A DNA stretch of 64,000 nt, from NCBI GenBank assembly GCA_041687075.1, contig JAWLCO010000006.1:1-64000 (forward strand). Direction: 5' to 3'. Source of the DNA: ZC4RG25 sp041687075. GTDB taxonomy: Bacteria > Pseudomonadota > Alphaproteobacteria > Rhizobiales > Hyphomicrobiaceae. Below are positions 52,422-61,149 of the stretch, one piece after another. The number at the start of each line of letters is the position of its first letter. Position 1 is the first letter of the stretch. The notes beneath the pieces were generated by a model. That model was not told the origin of the DNA, searched no databases, and saw only the letters and a program-made list of their open reading frames with translations. A program made the translations under genes and the position numbers.

Positions 52422-53900
52422 ATGCGCCCCCTGCCAGGAAAACCCGAATGCTGCTGGACCGTCTCCGCGCCGGATACGAACTATCCCCGGCTCGAGGAGG
52501 AGCACTCCGTAGCGGTCGCCATCATCGGCGGCGGCATCGTGGGACTGACGGCTGCGCTGCAGCTTGCCAGGGCGGGCCAATCGGTCGCGGTCATCGAGGC
52601 GATGCGCGTTGGCCGGCAGGTGACCGGGCGCTCCACCGCGAAAGTCACCACGCAGCACCGTCTCATTTACGATCATCTGATCCGGACATTCGGCCGCGAG
52701 AAGGCGCAACTCTACGCGGATGCCAACCGGAGTGGCGCCGAGTTCATCGAAAACTGCGTCAGTGAATTCGTAATAGCGTGCGATTTCGAACGGCGCTCGG
52801 CCATGGCGTGGATCGAGGCCGACAAGGAAGGGCTCGCCGAGATCGAGGCGGAAGCAGAGGCGGCCCTGAGCCTCGGGCTCCCAGCGGACGTGCTCGACCG
52901 CGCGCCCTTGCCGTTTCCGACCGGCGGCGCGCTGCGTTTCATCGACCAGGCGCAATTCAACCCGGCGCTCTATTGCATCGGACTGGCGGGTGCAGTTTCC
53001 AGCTTCGGTGGACGAATTTTCGAGGAGTCCCGCGTCAAGTCCGTCGAACGCGAAGACCTATGGCGCATCCGCACGGATGCAGGTGAGATCCGCGCGGGCA
53101 GCGTGTTCATCGCGACGAACCTGCCGATTGCGGGGCAGGTGGACTTCAGCCATCGCACCCAGGCACGCTGCCACACGGCAGCGGCGTTCCGTATTGCGGG
53201 CGAGCAGGCCCCCGGCGGCATGTTCATCTCAGTTGGGGAACCGACCCACTCCATTCGCACGGGCCGGGATAAAGACGGCCTCCTCCTGATCGTCCTCGGA
53301 CCGCACTTCATAACCGGCCAGGAGGGCAACGTCGCGCGGCGCTTTCTCGAGCTTGAGGACTGGACGCGGGAGCGGTTCAAGGCCGGCGAATTGGTCTGGC
53401 GCTGGGTGAACGAGGACTACGACACCGCGGACCGGGTCGCCTATGTCGGGGCTCCATCAGCGGACGAGCCCGGGCTCTACATCGCTACCGGGTTCAACGC
53501 CTGGGGGATCACCAATGGAACCGCAGCCGGGCTTCTCGTCGCCGACCAGGTGGTCGGCAAGGAGAATCCGTTTGCAACTCTTTATGATCCCACACGCCCG
53601 TTCCCGGAAGACTTCACCCAAGGCGGAAAGACCCAGAGCAGGGCTGCCGACGTCAATAGCATCCCGCCCGGCGAGGGTGGCGTCGTGCAAATTGGCGAGG
53701 ATCAGATTGCCGTACACAAGACCATGAGTGGCATGGTGCGCGCCTTCTCGGCCTCCTGCACGCACCAGGGCTGCACCGTCACCTGGAACAACGCCGACAA
53801 GACCTGGGACTGTCCGTGCCATGGCTCCATCTTTGCTGCCGATGGCTCGGTGATCCACGGCCCCGCCGTCGAGCCGCTCCCCTCCCGAAAGCTGCCATGA
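52422..53900 (+). CDS. FAD-dependent oxidoreductase with C-terminal Rieske domain
   Basis: 492 residues. The N-terminal DAO-type domain has VAIIGGGIVGLTAALQLARAG and GRSTAKVTTQH, ending near residue 390. A Rieske [2Fe-2S] domain follows with CTHQGC and CPCHGS as ligands. This fused layout is known from bacterial proteins of unknown substrate; electrons would pass between FAD and the Fe-S cluster. AAGGAAA lies before the ATG at 52422; an in-frame ATG at 52377 is possible. The nearby glycosyltransferase is divergent, and no ferredoxin reductase is adjacent. Confidence 0.88.
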   Translation: MRPLPGKPECCWTVSAPDTNYPRLEEEHSVAVAIIGGGIVGLTAALQLARAGQSVAVIEAMRVGRQVTGRSTAKVTTQHRLIYDHLIRTFGREKAQLYADANRSGAEFIENCVSEFVIACDFERRSAMAWIEADKEGLAEIEAEAEAALSLGLPADVLDRAPLPFPTGGALRFIDQAQFNPALYCIGLAGAVSSFGGRIFEESRVKSVEREDLWRIRTDAGEIRAGSVFIATNLPIAGQVDFSHRTQARCHTAAAFRIAGEQAPGGMFISVGEPTHSIRTGRDKDGLLLIVLGPHFITGQEGNVARRFLELEDWTRERFKAGELVWRWVNEDYDTADRVAYVGAPSADEPGLYIATGFNAWGITNGTAAGLLVADQVVGKENPFATLYDPTRPFPEDFTQGGKTQSRAADVNSIPPGEGGVVQIGEDQIAVHKTMSGMVRAFSASCTHQGCTVTWNNADKTWDCPCHGSIFAADGSVIHGPAVEPLPSRKLP

Positions 53901-53926
53901 TGAGCCTGGACGCTTGCGCTCGAGGA

Positions 53927-54310
53927 TCATTCCGCCGCCTCTCGCGCATGACGCGCGTCATAGGCGGCGCGAGAGTCTGCCACGCGGTCGTGGTTGGCAA
54001 TCGCCCATTGCCCGAGGGCGCGCAGCGGCACCAGCAGATCCCGCCCCAGATCCGTCAGCTCGTAATCCACTTTCGGCGGGATCGTCGGGTAGACGGTCCG
54101 GATCACATAGCCGTCGCGCTCGAGTCCGCGCAGCGTCACCGTCAGCATCTTCTGCGAGATCCCATCGACCGACCGCTTGATGTCGCTGAAGCGCCTTTTG
54201 CCGCCCCCCAGCAGCACGATGATCAGCACGCTCCACTTGTCGCCGACGAGCGAGATGACGTCATTCACCAACTGACATTGACCGGGAAGGTAGCTCTCAT
54301 TGGGTTCCAT
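53927..54310 (-). CDS. HxlR-type transcriptional regulator
   Basis: 127 residues with the HxlR winged helix: GQCQLVNDVISLVGDKWSVL, KRRFSDIKRSVDGISQKML, LRGLERDGYVIRTVYPTIPPKVDY. The Cys in GQCQ is at the position used for redox or electrophile sensing in some relatives. I chose the ATG at 54310, with AAGG seven bases upstream; the longer frame from 54367 has no ribosome-binding site. It is divergent from an FMN reductase gene, its likely target. Confidence 0.92.
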   Translation of the reverse strand: MEPNESYLPGQCQLVNDVISLVGDKWSVLIIVLLGGGKRRFSDIKRSVDGISQKMLTVTLRGLERDGYVIRTVYPTIPPKVDYELTDLGRDLLVPLRALGQWAIANHDRVADSRAAYDARHAREAAE

Positions 54311-54311
54311 C

Positions 54312-54340
54312 GAGGTGCCTTGGTTGCGAAAAGGTGCCTT
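54312..54340. promoter_or_regulatory. Candidate HxlR operator pair
   Basis: The direct repeat AGGTGCCTT occurs at 54313-54321 and 54332-54340, about two helical turns apart. Each contains a near-palindrome of the form RAGG-TG-CCTT. The first covers the Shine-Dalgarno of the hxlR-type gene, so binding there would allow autorepression. Confidence 0.5.
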
Positions 54341-54401
54341 CTTGCGGAAGAGAGCACAGTCTCGCATGTAGAGCCAGTCACTTTTTCACACGAGGTCTCC
54401 C

Positions 54402-54974
54402 ATGAAGACTGTTGCTGTCATCGTTGGCTCGTTACGCCGCGAGTCCATCAACCGCAAGTTCGCCGAAAGCCTGGGCCAGCTCGCAGGCGGCCGGCTGGCG
54501 TTCCGCTTCGTCGAGATCGGCGATCTGCCGCTTTACAATGACGACCTCTGGGCCGATCCACCCCAGTCCGTGCTGCGTATGAAGCGGGAGGTCGAGGCCG
54601 CCGATGCCGTCCTGTTCGTCACGCCGGAGTACAACCGCTACTTCTCGCCCGCCATCAAGAACGCCATCGACTGGGGCACGCGTCCCTGGGGGCAGAATTC
54701 GTGGTCCGGCAAGCCCGCCGCCGTAATTGGCGCAACCCCGGGCGCAACGGGAACCTCGGCCGGCCAGAACTCGCTGAAGGCACTGCTGACCGTGGTCGAT
54801 ATGATCCTCATGGGCCAGCCCGAGGTCTACTTCACCTACAAGCCGGAGCTTTTCGACGAGAACGGCAATGTGGTCGAGGGGTCGACCCGCGAGTTCCTCA
54901 GCACCTGGATCGACCGTTTCGCTACCTGGATCGAGCAGACTGGGCACGCCCGCGGCAAAGCCAAGGCCGCTTGA
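54402..54974 (+). CDS. NAD(P)H-dependent FMN reductase
   Basis: 190 residues with the flavodoxin-like fold of ChrR/YieF-type reductases: VIVGSLRRESINRKFAESL binds FMN phosphate and TPEYNRYFSPAIKNAIDWG holds the PEYN-type motif. Such enzymes reduce quinones, azo compounds or chromate through FMN. GAGG precedes the ATG. Pairing with a divergent HxlR regulator is typical for electrophile or quinone response. Confidence 0.92.
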   Translation: MKTVAVIVGSLRRESINRKFAESLGQLAGGRLAFRFVEIGDLPLYNDDLWADPPQSVLRMKREVEAADAVLFVTPEYNRYFSPAIKNAIDWGTRPWGQNSWSGKPAAVIGATPGATGTSAGQNSLKALLTVVDMILMGQPEVYFTYKPELFDENGNVVEGSTREFLSTWIDRFATWIEQTGHARGKAKAA

Positions 54975-55005
54975 GGCTGCACCGCCAGCGCGGATCCTCA
55001 CGCCA

Positions 55006-55033
55006 GCCCTCTTCCCGCCATCGGGGCGAGGGC
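55006..55033 (+). terminator. Hairpin after the FMN reductase gene
   Basis: GCCCTC (55006-55011) pairs with GAGGGC (55028-55033), with an inner CCCG/CGGG stem; the sequence then reads AAAATCTTA. It lies 31 bases after the stop and is a likely terminator or repeat. Confidence 0.5.
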
Positions 55034-55128
55034 AAAATCTTAGCAACTCTATGACTCGAGTGTTCTTCGATTCCGAAACTCGCTCCCGGCTTTGGCCTCG
55101 AACTCTGGTGAGCTTCGGAAGCGGGACG

Positions 55129-56181
55129 CTAGCCGCGATCGGCGCCGGGACAGAGTTGGAAGGCGCGGGCGAAGGCGGCTTCGCTTGAAGGAAATTCGCC
55201 GATGAGCGTTCCGCCGGGGGCGTGCGCGTTCATGTAGCTTTCCGTCATGGAGTCCTCGAACCCGTCGAGCACCCGGAGCGCCGTGTACTCGACGGCGTCC
55301 TGGGCGACATGGCGGATCAGCATGGTTTTCGTCCCGCCGTAGCTCGCCATCAGAACGCGACAGGCGCTGGGCTCTGCGGGCTGGGGGCGAGGCACGTTCG
55401 AGCGCACTGCCCGAGCCGGGCGCGGCGCAACGAGAGCCGTAGCGCCCGCCCGCGCCGTGGTCGTCTGCCAATCCGGGTCGCGCCGAGAGCGCTCTTCCGA
55501 GTCCCTCGCGATCTGATCCCCGCTGCAGTGAGCCTTGCGGAAGCGTTCGGCCGTCAGCTCGATCGAGCGCCCGTAGGCCCGGTCCGCCGCCCACTTGCCG
55601 ACGAGATCCTGGAACGTGACGGGGCGCTTTCTCGACAGCGGCGCCGTCCAGGAGAGTATGTCGTCCTGCTTCGCCCGTGTGCGCTGCGCGACCGGATCAG
55701 GCACCCGCTCGCCGGAGTAGACGACGAGGTGCTCGAGCTGGGCTCTCACGCCAGTCGCGACGTCAGGAAAGCTGTTGCCCGGCACACCGCCGCCCGTTGC
55801 GCCGATGCCGGCAAAGTTGTTCTGCCGCGGATGTACGTCCCCGCGCTTGCCGTTCCCGCGGCGGTAGGTGAGATAGTTCGTTTCGATGAGCATCTGGAAG
55901 AAGGCGTAGTCCCACCGCACCCGCAGCGCCTCCCCGTGATGCTTGTACCAGGCGGCAATGTCGCTGAAGCTCGGGTCGAGATCGGTATTCCGGGCGCGGA
56001 GGAAGGCCATCAGCCGCTCGGGGGTCACGCAGGCCGGCACGGGATTGGCCGGGCCGCTGCGAATGGCGGGTGCGGCGAAGGCAGGGGTCGCCATAGCGGC
56101 CAACCCCGCCAGCAGGCATGCCGAGAGGGCCGCAGCCTGCGCCCAGGCTTGGCACGCGCGGCGCATCGCTCGAACCTGCAT
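55129..56181 (-). CDS. Secreted glucosaminidase-like protein, paralogue B
   Basis: 350 residues with a long signal sequence (to about residue 37). The N-terminal half resembles the glucosaminidase domain: YAFFQMLIETNYLTYRRGNG includes the likely catalytic Glu, then QNNFAGIGATGGG. A variable Arg/Pro-rich linker precedes a C-terminal module of about 75 residues from CRVLMASYGG to LCPG that is shared, gap-free, with the neighbour. It probably cleaves peptidoglycan glycan strands. Its ATG shares one base with the neighbour's TGA (TGATG), so translation is coupled. Confidence 0.85.
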   Translation of the reverse strand: MQVRAMRRACQAWAQAAALSACLLAGLAAMATPAFAAPAIRSGPANPVPACVTPERLMAFLRARNTDLDPSFSDIAAWYKHHGEALRVRWDYAFFQMLIETNYLTYRRGNGKRGDVHPRQNNFAGIGATGGGVPGNSFPDVATGVRAQLEHLVVYSGERVPDPVAQRTRAKQDDILSWTAPLSRKRPVTFQDLVGKWAADRAYGRSIELTAERFRKAHCSGDQIARDSEERSRRDPDWQTTTARAGATALVAPRPARAVRSNVPRPQPAEPSACRVLMASYGGTKTMLIRHVAQDAVEYTALRVLDGFEDSMTESYMNAHAPGGTLIGEFPSSEAAFARAFQLCPGADRG

Positions 56182-57377
56182 CAGCCTTCCGGACACAGCT
56201 CGAAGGCCCGGTCGAGTGCGCTCAGCTGATTGGCAAATTCGCCGATGGTCTCCCCGCCCTTTGCATAGGCCGCGATGTAGGCCTCGGTCTCGCGCTTCTC
56301 ACGGCCCTCGTTGACGTCGAGCACGGTATAGTTGATGAGACCGTCGCGCGCGGCCTTGATAATGATGGCCTTCTGGCCGCCGTAACTGGCCGTCCACACG
56401 CGGCACTTCGGCTTGGCGCTGTCCTTTGCCGCTGCAGCTGCCGCGGCACCGGCGGATGCGGTCTGCACCGTGGCGGGCTTGCCGGTGCTCGGCTCACCGC
56501 TCTGCCACGACTCCGAGATCGCCGTGTTGCGGTTCTGGGATACCGCCGCCGCGGCCTTCCGGGTGGCGATGGACGTCGCCCCGAGGCTCGAGCGCGTGGC
56601 GCCTTCGGCCCGTGCCTTCTCGACATTGCGGCGGGCAAGCTCTGCGCCGGATACCTGCGTACGGGAGTCCGTCGAAGCCCCCGATGCGGCCGCGGTCTGC
56701 GCACTCCGCCCGCGGCGCGCCTCAGCCACGAGCTCCGGCCGCGGGTCCGGCCCGTTGCAGACACTATCGAAATAGGCCTGTGCGATCGCGTGCACCTTGC
56801 GTGCATAGCCACGGTCGCCGGGAGCCCACTTGCGGGACAGGTCCGTGAACGTTACAGGCCGGTTGAGCTGCTGCTGCCACTTGGTGAGGATGCCCCACTC
56901 CTGCACCTTGCGGGTCCGGTCGGCCACCGGGTTCTCGATCCGGTCGCCGGCATAAAGCAGCAGATGTTGCAGGTGGGCCTTCACGCCGCTGGCGATGTCT
57001 GGAAAAGCTTCACCCCGCTGGCCGCGTCCGGCTGCACCGAGCCCCGCAAAGTTATTCTGTGACGGGCGCACGTTGCCGGGCTTGCCATTGCCGCGCGTGA
57101 AGGAGAGATTGCCGGTCTCGAGCAGCATCTGGAAGAAGGCATACTCCCAGCGGACGCCGAGCTCCTCGCCGTAACGCATGTATTCCGTCGCGACGCCGTC
57201 GAAGCGCGGGTTCAGCGAGTCGTTGCGCTGCTTCAGGAACATCATCAGCCGGCCCGGGGTAGCGCAGGCGGCGACCTGGTTTCCGGGTCCTGCCTTGATG
57301 GCGGGCATGGTTTGTGCCCCGGCGGGCAATGCCGTCCACGTCAGCAGCAATAATGAGGCAGCGGCTCGGCACTTCAT
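56181..57377 (-). CDS. Secreted glucosaminidase-like protein, paralogue A
   Basis: 398 residues with a signal peptide ending near PAGAQ. The domain order equals paralogue B: YAFFQMLLETGNLSFTRGNG with the likely catalytic Glu, QNNFAGLGAAGRG, a longer Ala/Ser-rich linker (about 235-325), and the C-terminal module CRVWTASYGG to LCPEG. An in-frame ATG at 57404 could add nine residues. Paralogue B follows at once. The pair probably remodels peptidoglycan; the role of the Cys-flanked end module is unknown. Confidence 0.85.
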   Translation of the reverse strand: MKCRAAASLLLLTWTALPAGAQTMPAIKAGPGNQVAACATPGRLMMFLKQRNDSLNPRFDGVATEYMRYGEELGVRWEYAFFQMLLETGNLSFTRGNGKPGNVRPSQNNFAGLGAAGRGQRGEAFPDIASGVKAHLQHLLLYAGDRIENPVADRTRKVQEWGILTKWQQQLNRPVTFTDLSRKWAPGDRGYARKVHAIAQAYFDSVCNGPDPRPELVAEARRGRSAQTAAASGASTDSRTQVSGAELARRNVEKARAEGATRSSLGATSIATRKAAAAVSQNRNTAISESWQSGEPSTGKPATVQTASAGAAAAAAAKDSAKPKCRVWTASYGGQKAIIIKAARDGLINYTVLDVNEGREKRETEAYIAAYAKGGETIGEFANQLSALDRAFELCPEG

Positions 57378-57576
57378 GAGACCACGATACTCCGAACTCG
57401 TCATAATGCGCCCCGCACTCGGGCACGCGGTATCTCCATAGGGATTATGGCCATCAACCTTAAGGTCCGGTTGACGCCAGTGCTTATGTGAGACTTGCTA
57501 AGATGACGAACTTTCGGGCGCAAGTTGGGGCGCCGCGGGGTGGAATTGTGGCTTGCACGGCACAGTTCGAAAAAAT

Positions 57577-58155
57577 TCAGTAAACCGGCTTGCGGCGCAC
57601 GATCTCGATACCTACCCCGGCGCAGGAGGGGAGCACGTCCGGCTTTTCGACCCGCACACGGGCCTTGTGCACCCGCCGGTCGGACAGGCAAGCCTGCGCG
57701 ATCCGCTCGGCGAGCGTCTCGATCAGGTTGAAGTGGCCGCTGGCGAGCGCATCCTTTACGGCGCGGATGGCGACATCGTAGTCGTAGACGCCTGATATCT
57801 CGTCCGAGACGCCATCATACTCGTCGCGCACCGCGAGCTCCAGAGAGACAACCACCCGCTGCTCATAGCGGTGCTCGTGCTCGTAGACACCGACGCTGCC
57901 GATCAGCTCCAGCCCGCGCACGAAAACGCGGCGCGATCCTGCAGGAAGATGCAGGTGCTCGGCTTCGGCGAGAGCCTCGTCGCTCCAGGGATCCACGTCC
58001 TCGGGCTCCGCAACTGCTGCTAAGGTCCCGGTTTCCAGGCCAAAATGGTGGCCGCCATCGAGACTGATCATCTGGCCGGTCATGGATGGAGCGTCAAGGA
58101 CGAAGCGGGGGGCCGCGGCAATCTCGTCCGTGCCGGTCGGCCGCTTCAGTGACAT
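57577..58155 (-). CDS. folB: Dihydroneopterin aldolase with N-terminal SDR remnant
   Basis: 192 residues. Residues from about 74 (RRVFVRGLELIGSVGVYEHE) form a complete FolB domain with the catalytic Glu and the Lys in VRVEKPDV; this makes hydroxymethyldihydropterin in folate synthesis. The first 45 residues do not belong to FolB. EIAAAPRFVLDAPSMTGQMI followed by SLDGGHHF is the C-terminal end of a short-chain dehydrogenase, and similarity seems to continue upstream of the ATG without an obvious complete SDR. It looks like a relic of an SDR gene joined in frame to folB. The true start may lie nearer the FolB domain. Confidence 0.85.
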   Translation of the reverse strand: MSLKRPTGTDEIAAAPRFVLDAPSMTGQMISLDGGHHFGLETGTLAAVAEPEDVDPWSDEALAEAEHLHLPAGSRRVFVRGLELIGSVGVYEHEHRYEQRVVVSLELAVRDEYDGVSDEISGVYDYDVAIRAVKDALASGHFNLIETLAERIAQACLSDRRVHKARVRVEKPDVLPSCAGVGIEIVRRKPVY

Positions 58156-58382
58156 CGCCTGCCGCTCGGTCTTGATGTCGGTCCGCTGCTGGCGCCGCTG
58201 TGGTGAGGAGCTGCGGGGCTGGCCAGAAGCTGTGCGATGCGCGCTTCCGTGTTCTCCGCCGCGGTAACGTATTGATCCATCAGAAGCGGCCGGATTTTTC
58301 CCCAGGCCGCTATTTCGGTGTGCTTGCGAGGGACCTGCAACAGCATTAACTCTGGCCGTGGCTGAACCTCGGGGCGCCTCTC

Positions 58383-59138
58383 GTGGTCCTCACCATTGGC
58401 ATTCTTCTGCTGTTGACCGTCGCGATCGCTGCGTTCGTGCTTGCGCCGCGCACTGCTCGCCGACAGGTCATTTTTGATTCTGCTCCGGACCGGCCAGCTC
58501 CCTTCGGCCTCAAGATGGCGTGGCTGGCCATCAGGACGCGGGAAACGGCGCGCGTCGTAGATGCACTGGGGCTCGTGGACCCCAAACCGTGCAATTGGAA
58601 CTCCGGCATCGGCACCGTCTATGACGACCGCCTCGGCGAGAACCACATCTTCGTGTCACCGCCGGTCAACGGCTGGACATTCGTCATCGGGCTGTCGCTT
58701 CCCTATCCGGTCGGAAGGAATTTCGTCGACAAGTGCACACCGATGCTGCTCGACCTCGGAGGTCAGTTTGTCGAGGTACAGTACTTTTTCAGCTATCCGC
58801 TGATCGACTTCTTCGCCTGGGCACGGATCATCGACGGCAGGCTGGTGCGGGCCTTTGCGGTCGGTGACGAAGGGATGATCTGGAACCGGGGCAAGCCGAC
58901 GAAGGACGAAAGGACCCTCGGGCTGAAGCTGTTCGAGCTGCGGGGCGTGCGAGAGCGTACGGGCGACGCCGGCGGAGAGCTGATCCTCTATCCGACGGAG
59001 GAGCACGTCATGCGGCTCGCCAGCCGTTGGAGCCTCGATCCTACCCGGATCGACGCCGCCCCGGCCTCGGCAGCCACCGGCTACATCTGTCTGGCGCCCG
59101 CGGCGTGGCGGCCTGAGCGGATCCGCAAAGTCGCCTGA
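58383..59138 (+). CDS. Hypothetical protein with N-terminal membrane anchor
   Basis: 251 residues from a GTG. Residues 2-20 are a single hydrophobic segment, after which the protein is soluble, with MAWLAIRTRETARVVDALGL and GWTFVIGLSLPYP. I recognise no catalytic motif. The soluble part looks like conserved alphaproteobacterial hypotheticals. It stands alone between divergent folB and the convergent gene at 59.2 kb. Function is unknown. Confidence 0.7.
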   Translation: MVLTIGILLLLTVAIAAFVLAPRTARRQVIFDSAPDRPAPFGLKMAWLAIRTRETARVVDALGLVDPKPCNWNSGIGTVYDDRLGENHIFVSPPVNGWTFVIGLSLPYPVGRNFVDKCTPMLLDLGGQFVEVQYFFSYPLIDFFAWARIIDGRLVRAFAVGDEGMIWNRGKPTKDERTLGLKLFELRGVRERTGDAGGELILYPTEEHVMRLASRWSLDPTRIDAAPASAATGYICLAPAAWRPERIRKVA

Positions 59139-59191
59139 CGAATCCTCAAATCGTTGCCCGACGGGCGCACGAGCGGCCGCCGAGGTGAACT

Positions 59192-59584
59192 CTACGCAGC
59201 GACGCCGACAATGTTCGCCATTTGCCTGGCGATGAGCGTCTCGAGCCAGCCCTCGAACGGCACGGTGAATACGCTGAGGCCGCGCGGGTCGCTTTTCCAG
59301 TTCTCGAACTGAGTTGCGAAATCTGCCGGCGGGGCAGCCTCTCCATCCCGGTCGACGACACTTTCAGCCAGCGCCGAGGCCAACATGGGCAGAAACGGAA
59401 TGGTGGCCGCTTCGATGCCTCCGTCCGCACAACGGCGGGGTGCATCACGCACGGCACAGCAGACGATCGGCTCCCGGTCCGTGAACGACACGACGGCGCC
59501 GATGATGATCCGGGACTGCTCGAACCCTGCCGGCGTGCGGTAGGTCCAGCGCTCACCTGCTCGAAAGCTCGCAGTTGTCGTCAT
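59192..59584 (-). CDS. Conserved hypothetical protein
   Basis: 130 residues from the ATG at 59584; GGGGAG lies shortly before it. WTYRTPAGFEQSRIIIGAVV, PIVCCAVRDAPRR, TIPFLPMLASALAES and LSVFTVPFEGWLETLIARQM form a compact alpha/beta pattern that I associate with an uncharacterised proteobacterial family. No signal peptide or membrane helix is seen. The neighbours give no functional hint. Confidence 0.75.
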   Translation of the reverse strand: MTTTASFRAGERWTYRTPAGFEQSRIIIGAVVSFTDREPIVCCAVRDAPRRCADGGIEAATIPFLPMLASALAESVVDRDGEAAPPADFATQFENWKSDPRGLSVFTVPFEGWLETLIARQMANIVGVAA

Positions 59585-59837
59585 CCGCTCCCCACCCAAG
59601 CCGGTTGAAGTTCCCGGACCGTGCCTGTGATAGGGCGTCCGATCAACCCGAGGCGGACAGGCTCGTTGGGGAAAACAGCCGATTTCCGTTCAGCGAGCGC
59701 GACTGTGCATCGCCGGTAGCGGGTCTCGCGTCTCTAGCGGCCGACCAGGGGCAGGTTCCACATCACCACCTGTCATCCCGTGCGCGGTGTACCACTTCGT
59801 GCTGCGGCGCGTCCGGGGTGAAGGGTTGATTTACCCG

Positions 59838-60242
59838 TTACTCCAGCGGACGGAGCCGGTCCTGGCGACCGGTGCTGTGGGCGTACTCGAGCGGCGGGAC
59901 GTCGGTCAGACAGTCCCCCGGCCGCGTATGCTGGATGGTGCGATCAAGTACGAGTGCAGTGCAGTTGCTCTGCACCGGAACGCCATCGCCGGAGCGCGCG
60001 AAGAGTGGCAGCCTGTCCGCCGGCTTCGGTGCTTTTGCAATCGAGCCGGTGTGCTCCGGCGCCAGCCCCCGCGCGACGACGCTCAGGCTGGGACCAAACC
60101 CTGTGGCGTTCCAGAAGAGCGTCGCAGCAACGAAGCCGAACAGGCTCCAGACGACTGCAGATCTGCGGGGTGTGCCGGGCGCGGCGATCGGCAGGCCCGT
60201 GTCTTGGGACGGGGCGCGATAGGTCTGCCTCAGGACTGCCAT
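59838..60242 (-). CDS. Hypothetical protein with one membrane segment
   Basis: 134 residues from an ATG with AGG four bases upstream. A hydrophobic segment (VVWSLFGFVAATLFWNATGF, about 30-49) is followed by a probably periplasmic part with two cysteines in CTALVLDRTIQHTRPGDC. Frame and ribosome-binding site suggest a real gene, but the family is unknown and the evidence moderate. Confidence 0.5.
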   Translation of the reverse strand: MAVLRQTYRAPSQDTGLPIAAPGTPRRSAVVWSLFGFVAATLFWNATGFGPSLSVVARGLAPEHTGSIAKAPKPADRLPLFARSGDGVPVQSNCTALVLDRTIQHTRPGDCLTDVPPLEYAHSTGRQDRLRPLE

Positions 60243-60379
60243 GGAGCCTCACTTCGCCAAGGGCGAATCTGTTGCGATCTGACGCCATGATGCCGGACTG
60301 CCACCACACCGCAATGGCACTGCGGCTACAGTCACTCAGCGTGGCCGTTTCTCCACTGAAATCTCCGCGTGTGTAACCA

Positions 60380-61123
60380 TCAGAGCGCACGCTGGCCGGG
60401 TTGCGAGGAGCGGTTCACGCCGCCGGCCCGGACCGGTGGCACGTACATGCGATTGGCGCGGCATACACCACGGCGCTCGTTGCTGCCACACCGGCGAAAC
60501 TCGCCTTCACGCGAAAAGCAGATGCGCACCTCGCGCAGCCGGTTGCCCGAGCCACGGCAGTCGACGGCCATCATCTCCAGCTTCAGGCCCGGGTTGTCGC
60601 GGACAAATGCATCCGCGACCTCTTGTGGACTGATGAAGAACGGCGCGGCGGGTGAACGGAAGCGGCGCGGGATGGTGATCTTCTCGTAAAGCCGGCGCGA
60701 AAGATCATAGTATCCGGCGGGATCGAGCCCAGAGCAGGTTCCGTGCTTGCGATACTCGTGGATGACGAGCCGCGGACTCGGCATGATGTCCAGCATGCGG
60801 TCGATGATCCGCTGCGGCACGAACGGGCGCTCACGGGTCTTGCAGTAGTCGGGATAGCCACGCTCGTATTGCGGCCACAGGCCATGCAACACGAAAGCGT
60901 ACGGCCGCGCCGTGCGACGGCACTGCGGGTCGTTGTCCCGCGATGCGATGCTGGCGCAGTAAGTCGGGCTCCAGGAGAGCACGAGTGTGTAGTAGTCGAA
61001 CACGCCGGCCTTGTGCTCCGGCGCGCGACTGCGCTGCGCCAGTGCCGGCGAGGCAAGGAACAGCGCGACAATCAGGCCAGGGATGGTCATCGACCGGATC
61101 GGACGTTGTGTTTTCATGGTCAT
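60380..61123 (-). CDS. Ribonuclease T2 family protein
   Basis: 247 residues with a signal peptide (to about residue 29). The two active-site blocks are intact: FVLHGLWPQYE (CAS1) and HEYRKHGTCSG (CAS2), each with a catalytic His. Several cysteines suggest disulfides. It should be a periplasmic or secreted endoribonuclease like E. coli RNase I. It starts 26 bases after the M20 dipeptidase gene ends and may be co-transcribed. Confidence 0.93.
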   Translation of the reverse strand: MTMKTQRPIRSMTIPGLIVALFLASPALAQRSRAPEHKAGVFDYYTLVLSWSPTYCASIASRDNDPQCRRTARPYAFVLHGLWPQYERGYPDYCKTRERPFVPQRIIDRMLDIMPSPRLVIHEYRKHGTCSGLDPAGYYDLSRRLYEKITIPRRFRSPAAPFFISPQEVADAFVRDNPGLKLEMMAVDCRGSGNRLREVRICFSREGEFRRCGSNERRGVCRANRMYVPPVRAGGVNRSSQPGQRAL

Positions 61124-61149
61124 GAGCTCAAGGTTATGGTCAGGTGAGG

